Assembly: GCA_022510785.1 (NCBI GenBank)
Contig: JAFLSV010000003.1
Span: 1-64,000, forward strand
Source: Desulfovibrionaceae bacterium
GTDB taxonomy: Bacteria; Desulfobacterota; Desulfovibrionia; Desulfovibrionales; Desulfovibrionaceae
Direction: 5' to 3'
DNA: 64,000 bases
A program made the position numbers and the translations under genes. Numbering within the stretch: the stretch's first letter is position 1; each line of letters opens with the position of its first letter. Below the pieces are notes generated by a model that had not been told where the DNA came from, searched no databases, and worked only from the letters and a program-made list of their open reading frames with translations. This document shows positions 45,049-52,316 of this stretch, in pieces.

Positions 45049-45471
45049 AGGTTTTCCTCATTAGCGTAAGAAGGTGGGAAGGAATTGCTTCGCCGGTAAA
45101 CCCATGCTACCGCTTTAATGATTAGAAAAATCTCTCATGAAATGTCAAGTTAAGTCTGCGGGGGCTCTATGAGCATTTTTCCGGATCAGGAAAAAAGTTT
45201 TTTGAAATTTCAAGGGGATACAAAGTCTTGTGAAAAAAATGAATAACGCCTGCCTGAAAATCAGAAAAACAGGAGATATTCTCACCTTGTGCCGCAATGA
45301 GCGTGATGATATTGAATATACTGTATTAATTCAAGTGGTTATCCTGCGGGCGTTTGACTGTCGCCATCTGCCGGGCGCAAGGGTTTACTTGAGGAACCGG
45401 GCGGAGTAAAAAACGCGGATGACATTCATCGTACCGGCGCTGCGCGCCTGGCGGCCCCCTGAGGAGCATGC
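45049..45471. other. AT-rich divergent intergenic region
   Basis: This 423-base gap separates the TRAP operon from a small plus-strand gene. It is clearly AT-richer than its surroundings, holds the TRAP promoter, and has no reading frame I can support. A symmetric TTGAAT-N11-ATTCAA (45312-45334) is a candidate regulator site. GAGGAGC lies just before the plus-strand ATG at 45472. Confidence 0.5.
45119..45148 (-). promoter_or_regulatory. Sigma-70-type promoter of the TRAP operon
   Basis: On the minus strand TTGACA (45148-45143) and TAATCA (45124-45119) are 18 bases apart, leaving about 70 bases before the dctP ATG. The -35 match is perfect and the -10 is partial. Confidence 0.5.
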
Positions 45472-45855
45472 ATGAGTCAGGTTCAGTTTCCATCCCGCAT
45501 CCGCTATGAATACGAGCACGATCCGGCGGCCCGCCTGCAATACGCTCATGGTGTCTGGGGCGGGATCAACCCCCAGGGGGAAATAGAAATCAATTTCTAC
45601 CTGGAAAGCGACAAGATGCCCGCCTTTTCCGAGCGCCAGGTGGAGCCGGATGGTTCCTTCGGGCAGGAAATGGCGCCCTTTGATGAGGAAGTGCGCGTGG
45701 TCACCCGGCACATTCACTCCAAGGTGCTCATCAATTATAATACGGCCCGGGCGCTCCTGGAGTGGCTGGAAGAAAAAATCGACGCGCTGGATATGGAGGA
45801 AGAGGGCGCCGCGCCCTTTGCCTTTAAAGAGTCGCCCGGCGGTTTTGAGCAGTAA
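45472..45855 (+). CDS. Conserved protein of unknown function
   Basis: This 127-residue acidic protein begins MSQVQFPSRIRYEYEHDP. It has a strand-rich middle (YAHGVWGGINPQGEIEINFYLES; VRVVTRHIHSKVLINYNTARALLEWLEEKIDAL) and an acidic tail. The spacing of strands followed by an ALLEWLEEKI helix recalls small DUF3467-type proteins, but the match is weak. AGGAGCATGC with GAGG supports the ATG. Its stop TAA shares one base with the ATG of the DarP-like gene (TAATG), so the two are cotranslated. No catalytic residues stand out. Confidence 0.7.
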   Translation: MSQVQFPSRIRYEYEHDPAARLQYAHGVWGGINPQGEIEINFYLESDKMPAFSERQVEPDGSFGQEMAPFDEEVRVVTRHIHSKVLINYNTARALLEWLEEKIDALDMEEEGAAPFAFKESPGGFEQ

Positions 45856-46193
45856 TGGCAGGGCGGGCCCGTCATCGCTTTGTTTCTGACGCGCCTGACG
45901 CGCCGGCTGATTCTGTCCGGGGCGCCGGGGCCGAAAGAGTCAGCCGCTCTCAGCGCAAGCGGGACAGCGCCGCCTTGCAGGCCAGGGGAGAGAAGCTGGC
46001 CCTTCTGCCGCCCGCCCAGCAGGCCCTCTTGCCCCTGCCTTCGGATCTGGCCGGGGCCCTGGCCGATTTTCGCGCCATGTCCAGCCGCGAGGCCCGGCGG
46101 CGTCAGCTTCAGTACATCGGCCGGCTCATGCGCGAGGCCGACGAGGCGGGGACGCTCCAGCCCGTGCTGGATGCCTGGGCCAGGCTGGAATAA
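45855..46193 (+). CDS. DarP (YjgA, DUF615)-like ribosome-associated protein, short form
   Basis: DarP/YjgA binds pre-50S ribosomes late in assembly in E. coli. This 112-residue protein carries the conserved half: SRSQRKRDSAALQARGEKLALLPPAQQALLPLPSDL (about residues 30-65), then REARRRQLQYIGRLMREAD (about 76-94), the DUF615 signature. The E. coli protein is about 183 residues; here the C-terminal half is absent and the N-terminal 28 residues are a disordered basic leader. Short forms may be normal outside the gamma-proteobacteria. It overlaps the preceding gene's stop by one base. Confidence 0.8.
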   Translation: MAGRARHRFVSDAPDAPADSVRGAGAERVSRSQRKRDSAALQARGEKLALLPPAQQALLPLPSDLAGALADFRAMSSREARRRQLQYIGRLMREADEAGTLQPVLDAWARLE

Positions 46194-46214
46194 GCGCGAA
46201 GGAATTTTTTCCGC

Positions 46215-46240
46215 AAAAAAAACGCCGGTGTGTCCGGCGT
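46215..46240 (-). terminator. Rho-independent terminator of the TPR operon
   Basis: On the minus strand ACGCCGG-ACACA-CCGGCGT is followed by T7-T8. It lies about 78 bases after the TPR gene stop, and its plus-strand side could also end the DarP transcript weakly. Confidence 0.85.
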
Positions 46241-46317
46241 GTTGCGCAAAAGCCCGGCGCCCGCGGGGGCGTCCCGGCCTGAGGCGCGGCCCGCGCGGGA
46301 GCCTGGCGCGGTGGCAG

Positions 46318-46944
46318 TCAGGCGCGGTGGGCGGCCAGTTCCTCAAGAAAGGCCCGTGGAACCTCGTACCCGCATTCGCCCGCCTTGTCGGCGCATTCCA
46401 CGGCTTTGGCGTAGTCTCCCTTTTCAAAATAGGCCAGGGCCAGATTGTTCCAGGCCGGGCCAAAGCCTGGTTCCTTGCGCAGGACGGCGTTGCCCGCTTC
46501 GATGCAGCCGTCGTAATCGCCCTTCATGAACAGGGCCGAGGCCAGGGTGGCGCGGGCCTGCACAAAGTCCGGCTCCCACCGGAGCGCCTTTTCCAGCGCC
46601 GATATGGCTTTGTCCACCTCGCCGCGCTGGACATGCACAAAGCCGATGTTGCTCCACGGCACGGCGAACTTGGCCCGGCAGTTGGCGGCTTCCTCGTTGT
46701 AGCGCAGGCAGCCGTCCAGATCGCCCCGGCGCAGGCACAGCCCGCCCAGCTGCACATAGGCTTCGGCCAGGTGGGGAGAGTTGCGCACGGCGTTCAGAAA
46801 GGCCTCTTCGGCCTCCACAAAGTCGCTTTTGGACAAGAGGGCCACGCCCAGGTTGTAGTAATGGTTGGCGCACTGATCGCTCTTGCGGATTTCCGCCTGA
46901 AGATCGCGGATATATTCGTCGATGTTGTCGTAACGGTCTTTCAC
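46318..46944 (-). CDS. Tetratricopeptide-repeat protein
   Basis: This 208-residue cytoplasmic protein is made of about four to five tetratricopeptide repeats spanning residues 20-185. Clear units are CANHYYNLGVALLSKSDFVEAEEAFLNAV, LAEAYVQLGGLCLRRGDLDGCLRYNEEA, AVPWSNIGFVHVQRGEVDKAISALEKAL, FVQARATLASALFMKGDYDGCIEAGNAVL and FGPAWNNLALAYFEKGDYAKAVECADKA. There is no signal peptide. Such repeats form a scaffold for protein binding; the partner is unknown. Its ATG overlaps the stop of the preceding gene by four bases, placing it last in a YkgJ/unknown/TPR operon. Confidence 0.88.
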   Translation of the reverse strand: MKDRYDNIDEYIRDLQAEIRKSDQCANHYYNLGVALLSKSDFVEAEEAFLNAVRNSPHLAEAYVQLGGLCLRRGDLDGCLRYNEEAANCRAKFAVPWSNIGFVHVQRGEVDKAISALEKALRWEPDFVQARATLASALFMKGDYDGCIEAGNAVLRKEPGFGPAWNNLALAYFEKGDYAKAVECADKAGECGYEVPRAFLEELAAHRA

Positions 46945-47363
46945 AGGATATGTCCTTCCTTTCTGAGCAGTTCGTGGTACCAGACGGCGAAGTCATAGGC
47001 GCCCAGGTATTTGTCGTCACGGTTGACAATGCCCAGGGCGCAGGCCAACGCCCCCTGGGCGTAGGCATTGTCCGTGCCGCTTTTGGAGTCCGGACTGTGG
47101 CGGCGGCTCTGCAAAAATTCGCGGATAAGCTGCTGCGTGGTGCGCTGGGTCACGTCGGTGCGCAGTTCCATGGGATCGTTGGGCTTCTGGAAGGGGTCCC
47201 AGGCGTCGTATCCGATGCGGTCGATGAACTTGCGGCGGCGGGCGGGAATTTTTTCATACAGCTCGCGCTTGAGGGCTTCCTGCTCGGGCGTCAGCGTCTG
47301 GGGCGTGCCGTCGCGGTAAGCCGAGGCGGGCAGATCGCGCATCAGGCTTTCAGGCATGGGCAT
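46941..47363 (-). CDS. Conserved protein of unknown function
   Basis: This 140-residue soluble protein begins MPMPESLMRDLPASAYRDG. It has KIPARRRKFIDRIGYDAWDPFQKPNDP (about residues 36-62), a TTQQLIREFL helix, and a C-terminal segment ACALGIVNRDDKYLGAYDFAVWYHELL. No domain or catalytic motif is recognised. AGGAG, which is part of the YkgJ gene's last codons, lies 7 bases before the first of two nearby ATG codons. The frame is open well upstream, but that part is antisense-like to YkgJ. Tight packing with YkgJ (4 bases) and TPR (overlap) suggests a shared process. Confidence 0.75.
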   Translation of the reverse strand: MPMPESLMRDLPASAYRDGTPQTLTPEQEALKRELYEKIPARRRKFIDRIGYDAWDPFQKPNDPMELRTDVTQRTTQQLIREFLQSRRHSPDSKSGTDNAYAQGALACALGIVNRDDKYLGAYDFAVWYHELLRKEGHIL

Positions 47364-47367
47364 GGGG

Positions 47368-48042
47368 TTACTCCTGTTCCTTCGGCGCGGGGCCAACACC
47401 CAGATAGGCGTCGTCGTATGTGGTGAGCAGCGCCATGGACACCGGCACATACACGGTGTGCAGCTCGCGGTAGCGGCTGCCCAAGGCGGCGGCCAGGCGG
47501 CGGCTGAGTTCGGCCAGCCTGTCCTGGATGCGGTCAAGGGCCACGGTGGGGTAGGCTCCGCCCGGCGTAAAACCGCACTTGCCGCAGGCATGGGCCTTGC
47601 CGTGAATGGCCGTGGGCACGCCGTACAGGCGGCAGGTGAGGGGACGCCGCTCGTACAGGGCGCAGCGCTCATCCTGCCCCAGCAGGGGGCAGCGTATCCG
47701 ATCCTGTGCGGCCTCGCGCAGAATTTCGTCGTCGGTGGCACCCTGTCTGGCCCGCTGGAAATAGCGGCGCTTGAGGCGGGTGGCGGCCCTGTCGGCGTCG
47801 CCGGCGGCCTCCAGCACGGCGGATCGGGCCGCGCCAAAGCCAAAGCCGCTGTTGAAGGCCCGGTTCAGGGCCATGGCTTCCACCAGGGACAGATCAAACA
47901 GGGCGTGGCAGCAGTCACTGCACCCGGGCGCGCAGGCCACCTCGGCGGGAAATTGGGCGCGCACCCGCTCGAACAGGCCGTCAACCTGGACGGCCAGGCT
48001 TTCATAGTCGCGAAAAACAGCGTCCAGTTCCGTGTCGGACAT
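47368..48042 (-). CDS. YkgJ-family cysteine-cluster protein
   Basis: This 224-residue protein has the Zn/Fe-chelating cysteine pattern of the YkgJ family (CxxxCxxCC): CAPGCSDCCHALFDLSL near residue 40, CPLLGQDERCALYERRPLTCRLYGVP near residue 120, and ACGKCG near residue 150. These are the usual cysteines proposed to hold a metal cluster. The ATG at 48042 has AGGTGGA before it; a GTG four codons upstream is possible. It heads a three-gene operon with an unknown protein and a TPR protein. The function of the family is not established. Confidence 0.88.
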   Translation of the reverse strand: MSDTELDAVFRDYESLAVQVDGLFERVRAQFPAEVACAPGCSDCCHALFDLSLVEAMALNRAFNSGFGFGAARSAVLEAAGDADRAATRLKRRYFQRARQGATDDEILREAAQDRIRCPLLGQDERCALYERRPLTCRLYGVPTAIHGKAHACGKCGFTPGGAYPTVALDRIQDRLAELSRRLAAALGSRYRELHTVYVPVSMALLTTYDDAYLGVGPAPKEQE

Positions 48043-48235
48043 ACAGCATTCCACCTGCGCCGCATCCGGAAGGCCGGGCCTTCGGGAAGGGATCGCGCGT
48101 TGAAAAATGCCGCCGGATGGTAAAAAGACGCATCCGACGGCACACAGAAAGAACGGACGTCAGGCCGAACAGTGGCGCGCTGGTGCATGTCCGGCCGGAC
48201 GGCGTCACAGCGCGGGCGCGCGACGTTTCGACAAA

Positions 48236-48424
48236 CTAGGCTTCGTCAATGGTGATGGCGCTGTGTTCGCACACTTCCACGCAGGATTCGCAGCCAAGAC
48301 ATTCTTCGGCGTTGACGGGGTTGGACTTGCCGTCCTGCAGTTCATACACTTCCACAGGGCAGACATCGACGCATTCGCCGCAGCCGATACACTTATCGAA
48401 ATCAACAACAGGATTGTACGCCAT
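48236..48424 (-). CDS. 2x[4Fe-4S] ferredoxin
   Basis: This 62-residue cytoplasmic electron carrier has both cluster motifs, CIGCGECVDVCP (about residues 12-23) and CLGCESCVEVCE (about 43-54), each followed by the distant cysteine pattern of 2[4Fe-4S] ferredoxins. The sequence, with VDFDKCIGCGECVDVCPVEV, is of the kind abundant in Desulfovibrio. GGAGG precedes the ATG. The gene stands alone between YkgJ and thrC on the minus strand. It could serve pyruvate oxidation, hydrogenases or sulphate-reduction enzymes; the context does not say which. Confidence 0.95.
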   Translation of the reverse strand: MAYNPVVDFDKCIGCGECVDVCPVEVYELQDGKSNPVNAEECLGCESCVEVCEHSAITIDEA

Positions 48425-48665
48425 GATTTCCTCCAGGCGATGGGCCCGGGCCGGACTGGCCCGAAGCGGGGGTCTTGCCGTGTCGGCGGGCCTGTGCCGG
48501 CCGACGTTTTCTTGGGCATAGCCTTCCGCACTCTGTGTGTCAAGCGCGGGTGAGCTTTTTTGCGGAAGGCCTGATTTTGTCTGGTATTATGCCGGGATAC
48601 ACCGCCCGGGCCGGGGCGCGGAGCCCGTCCGGCCCCGGGGATGTCCATGACCCCGGGTTCCGGCC

Positions 48666-50126
48666 TCAGCGGCTCCGGCCCCGCAGGCCGGCCCTCCGGG
48701 CCACGGCCAGGGCCGCTTCCCGGGTGAATTCCTCCGCTGTCAGGGCGCGCTTGCGCTCTTCGTCCATCACCGCTTCCGGCCGGTTCACCAGGCCCGGGTC
48801 GGGGGTCACGCCATAGGCGGGCGGGAAGCTGTTGTCAAAATACATGGACTGGAATCCCGCGAACTTGAGGCTGTGGGCCGTGGCGTCCAGCACGGCGAAT
48901 TCGTCCCTGTCCAGCAGGCCCTGCTCCACGGCCGCCAGGAGGCCGGCCAGACATTCCCCTCCCTGGGTGCAGGCGATGTGCCCGTGCCGGTTTGCCAGCA
49001 GCATGGCGTCCATGATGGCCTGCTCCGTCACACGCACCACCCGGAAATCCCCGCCTTCCCTCTGGTAGCGTTCGGCCAGCAGGCGCACGCGGGGGAAGGA
49101 CACGGGGTTGCCGATCATGGCCGCCTGGGCCACGCTGGGCCGCACAGTCACGGGCTCAAAGCGGCGCGCGCCAGCCGGGGCCTGGTAGTAGCGCCACACC
49201 GGGTCGGCGTGTTCGGACTGCACGCCGACCAGCCGGGGCAGCGCGGGCAGGATGCCCAGACGGCGCAGTTTGAGCAGGCCGGACAGAATGGCCGTGATAT
49301 TGCCCGCGTTGCCCACGGGCACAAAGAGGCTTTTGCCCGCCAGATCCCAGCCGTACCACTGGGCTGTCTCATAGGCGTAGGATTCCTGGCCGAGAATGCG
49401 CCAGCTGTTTTTGGAGTTCAGCAGCGCCACCCGGTAGTGGTCGGCCAGGTATTCCACAATTTTCATGCAGTCGTCGAACACACCGGGCACTTCCAGCACC
49501 AGCGCGCCGCTGCCCAGGGGCTGGGAAAGCTGCTGGGGCGTGACCCTGCCCCGGGGCAGAAGCACCACAGTGCGGATGGGCTCTCCCACATACGAGCCGT
49601 AAAGCGCCGCCGCGGCCGAGGTATCGCCGGTGGAGGCGCACAGCGTCAGCACTTCGTCCCAGCCGTGCAGACGCACCAGCGCGCGCAGATAGCTGAAGGC
49701 CCCGGCCATGCCCCGATCCTTGAACGAGGCGCTGGGGTTCTGGCCCTCGTTTTTGAAGGCGAAGCGGCGGCCCACGCTGGCCGCCAGGGCGGCAGAGGCC
49801 TCCACGATGGGAGTGTCCCCTTCGCCCAGATACACAATGTCTTCCCGCTCCAGAACCGGCGCCATGAGTTCATAAAAGCGGAACACGCCGCGCAGGGCCG
49901 TCGTGCGCGTGGCCCGGCGCGCATCAAAAAGGCCGCGCCAGTATCCGGGCCCGGCCTCGGCCAGGGCGTCGAAATCCGGATCCTCCAGCAGAAGAACGCC
50001 CCCGCATTCGGGGCAGGTGTACAGAAGCTCATCCACACTGTGGCGCGAAGCGCAGCCTGTGCACACATATTCCATGGCGGCCCGGCGGGCGGGAAAATCG
50101 GACGGGGACGGGGGGGGGACGGACAT
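48666..50126 (-). CDS. thrC: Threonine synthase
   Basis: ThrC converts O-phosphohomoserine to threonine with PLP. The 486-residue protein has an N-terminal zinc-ribbon-like segment (CTGCASRHSVDELLYTCPECGG, about residues 22-43), the PLP-lysine block KNEGQNPSASFKDRGM near residue 134, ASTGDTSAAAALYG, and VPVGNAGNITAILSG (phosphate-binding loop). The overall length suits the class with a long C-terminal domain. AAGGAG lies 7 bases before the ATG at 50126; an ATG at 50075 is less likely. thrA and thrB are not in the window. Confidence 0.95.
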   Translation of the reverse strand: MSVPPPSPSDFPARRAAMEYVCTGCASRHSVDELLYTCPECGGVLLLEDPDFDALAEAGPGYWRGLFDARRATRTTALRGVFRFYELMAPVLEREDIVYLGEGDTPIVEASAALAASVGRRFAFKNEGQNPSASFKDRGMAGAFSYLRALVRLHGWDEVLTLCASTGDTSAAAALYGSYVGEPIRTVVLLPRGRVTPQQLSQPLGSGALVLEVPGVFDDCMKIVEYLADHYRVALLNSKNSWRILGQESYAYETAQWYGWDLAGKSLFVPVGNAGNITAILSGLLKLRRLGILPALPRLVGVQSEHADPVWRYYQAPAGARRFEPVTVRPSVAQAAMIGNPVSFPRVRLLAERYQREGGDFRVVRVTEQAIMDAMLLANRHGHIACTQGGECLAGLLAAVEQGLLDRDEFAVLDATAHSLKFAGFQSMYFDNSFPPAYGVTPDPGLVNRPEAVMDEERKRALTAEEFTREAALAVARRAGLRGRSR

Positions 50127-50346
50127 GGCATGACTCCTTGCCGGGGCACTCTACGGGCTTTAAGGGACGGAAGCAAGACAGCGTTTTCCTGAGTACGCGG
50201 CGCGAGCGCGTGAGATCTCGCCGCGCGCCGGCATTTCATCATTGCCGCGCGCCCCTGCATCCGTCAGGACGGAAGCGCGGCCCGCGTTCAGGCGGGCGGC
50301 GCCGCGGGGCCGTTCCCCCGGATTCTTGAGGCAGCCGAGGTAGCTT

Positions 50347-51282
50347 ATGAGTCATCCCATCATGGTGACGGTGAACGATGTGCGCGACTTTCTGGCCCAA
50401 AACGCCCAGGGGGTTCTGGTGGACGTTCTGCCGTCGGATCACTACAGCAGGCACCATATCCCCGGTTCGGCCCAGGCCTGCGTGTTCGAGACGGCTTTTC
50501 TCGATCACATGGCCAGTGTGGCCCCGGATCGCGCGGCCCCGGTGCTGGTCTATGGCGCGGGCAATTCACTGGATGCCGCCGTGGCCGCCGCCAAACTGCT
50601 GGGCGCGGGCTACAGGGACGTGCGGGTCTTCGCCGGGGGCGTGGATGGCTGGCGTGCGGCCGGGCAGGCCCTGGAGGGCAGCGCGCCGGACATGGCGGAG
50701 CCGGACTCTGCGGCCCTGACCCCGCGCTTTCCGCGCTACACGCTGCTGCCCGCTGAAAGCGTCATCCGCTGGATGGGACGGAACGACCGGCATACTCACT
50801 GGGGCATGGTGGAGCTTCTGTCCGGAGAACTGCGTTTTGAAAACGGCTCGGGCGCGGGTTTTCTGACCGTGGACATGACCTCCCTGACCAACGGGGATCT
50901 CGCGGGTACGCCCATGCAGGCCGTGCTGCTGAGCCACCTGGGTTCCGAGGATTTTTTCCACACCGCGCGCTTTCACGAAGCCCGGATGCGGATCATGGAG
51001 CTGAGGCCCCTTCCGGGAGAGCTGCCGGGCGGGCCCAACGCTCATCTGAAGGGGCTGGCCGGCATCCGGGGGCACGAACAGCCGGTGGAAGCGGATGTGC
51101 ATCTGCGCGACGCCCTGGATGAAAAGGACGGCAACCGCCTCATCCTGTCCGGGCACATCAGCCTGGATCGTACCCTGTGGGGGGTGCTGTACGGCTCGGC
51201 CCGCTATTTCCGCCATCTGGGCACGCATCAGGTGGACGATATGATCAGTCTGGATGCCCGGCTGTTCTTTCGTCCGGCCTGA
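50347..51282 (+). CDS. Rhodanese-like and YceI-like fusion protein
   Basis: This 311-residue protein joins a rhodanese-like domain (residues 1-115: VTVNDVRDFLAQNAQGVLVDVL, HIPGSAQACVFETAFLDH, and RVFAGGVDGWRAAG) to a YceI-like domain (about 130-311: HTHWGMVELLSGELRFENGSGAGF and HEARMRIMEL). YceI proteins bind polyisoprenoids or lipids in a barrel. The rhodanese active-site loop reads VLVYGAGNSLDAA; glycine (residue 70) stands where the catalytic cysteine normally is, so sulphur transfer is unlikely. There is no signal peptide, which is odd for a YceI protein. Its 3' end overlaps the convergent methyltransferase gene by 38 bases. Confidence 0.78.
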   Translation: MSHPIMVTVNDVRDFLAQNAQGVLVDVLPSDHYSRHHIPGSAQACVFETAFLDHMASVAPDRAAPVLVYGAGNSLDAAVAAAKLLGAGYRDVRVFAGGVDGWRAAGQALEGSAPDMAEPDSAALTPRFPRYTLLPAESVIRWMGRNDRHTHWGMVELLSGELRFENGSGAGFLTVDMTSLTNGDLAGTPMQAVLLSHLGSEDFFHTARFHEARMRIMELRPLPGELPGGPNAHLKGLAGIRGHEQPVEADVHLRDALDEKDGNRLILSGHISLDRTLWGVLYGSARYFRHLGTHQVDDMISLDARLFFRPA

Positions 51283-52072
51283 GCGGCGGCGAAAGATTCC
51301 GGGCCGCGGGAACCCTGTGCCCGTCCAGCAGCAGCGGCGCTTCCACCCGAAGGGCCGCCCTTGAGCCCTTGCGGGCTTCCAGCAGAACGAAGACAGCGGG
51401 TTTTCCGGCCCGGGGGTGGACGAAGCGCAGACGCACCGGGCGCAGACGCGGGGGCAGCGCCGCCAGAATGTCGGTCAGGCGCTCCGCCCCGCAGACCAGG
51501 GCCAGCGCCCCGTGGAAGGCCAGCAGGCGATCCGCCGCGCCCAGAAACAGGGGAAAGCTGCTCTCGTCCCCGAACAGGGCGGCCCGGCGGGCCGGGGAAG
51601 GGGGCGTGCGGCCCGCGCCCTCCCTCCGCCAGGGCGGATTGCACAGAACCAGATGAAAGGGCGCGCCAGTATCCGGCGCGGCGGGCAGGGCGGCGCGCGC
51701 GGCACGCAGGGCGGCTTTGTCCGCCAGGTCGCCGGCCAGGGCGGCGTAACGCCCGCGCAGATCCAGACGGAGCGCATTGCCGCGCGCGGCCTCCACCTGG
51801 GCGGGATCCCGCTCCAGCCCCACGGCGAAGGCCAGATCGGGACGCCGCAGCAGGAGCCCCAGACCGATCACGCCGCAGCCCGCGCCCAGATCGAGGGCGA
51901 TTGCGCCGGAGGGAAGATTCAGGCCGGCCGCGAAGTCGATGAGCAGCAAGGCGTCACGGCTGAAATGAAAGCCCTTGTCCGGCTGGATGAGCCCGCGCGG
52001 AAAGAGATTGCGGGCTTCGTGCGCCGCCGGGGATGGAGGCGGGGTTGGCAGGCGGGGCGACAGGGGGTTCAC
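51245..52072 (-). CDS. TrmN6-like SAM-dependent methyltransferase
   Basis: This 275-residue protein has a class I methyltransferase core: IALDLGAGCGVIGLGLLLRRP (SAM loop), GLERDPAQVEAARGNA, and LVLCNPPWRR, the NPPW/Y motif of N6-adenine and exocyclic-amine methylases. The best fit is TrmN6, which methylates adenosine 37 of tRNA1(Val), with RGLIQPDKGFHFSRDALLLIDF as its family N-terminus. The start is taken as GTG at 52072, because CAGGAG lies 6-7 bases before it and no ATG precedes the domain. It is divergent from the EndoQ-UvrD gene and converges on the rhodanese-YceI gene, overlapping it by 38 bases. Confidence 0.8.
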   Translation of the reverse strand: MNPLSPRLPTPPPSPAAHEARNLFPRGLIQPDKGFHFSRDALLLIDFAAGLNLPSGAIALDLGAGCGVIGLGLLLRRPDLAFAVGLERDPAQVEAARGNALRLDLRGRYAALAGDLADKAALRAARAALPAAPDTGAPFHLVLCNPPWRREGAGRTPPSPARRAALFGDESSFPLFLGAADRLLAFHGALALVCGAERLTDILAALPPRLRPVRLRFVHPRAGKPAVFVLLEARKGSRAALRVEAPLLLDGHRVPAARNLSPPLRPDERTAGHPD

Positions 52073-52316
52073 GGCGGACTCCTGCGGTCGGTCGTTGCGA
52101 AACGGAGCTGGACAGCCCCGGGCCGGGGCTCTCGTGTTTCTCCATCGGCAGAGTTGCTGTCGCGCAACCCGGCCCGGCATAAAGACCGGAACCGCCGCCC
52201 GGTTTTTTCCGCGCCCGGCGGGCCGGTTCGGCCGGGGCGCCGGCGTTGCGGGCGGCCTGCCTTTGAGGTATAATCAGAAGCCTTTTTCCGCAACACCTCA
52301 CCCTCGCCAGCCGCTC

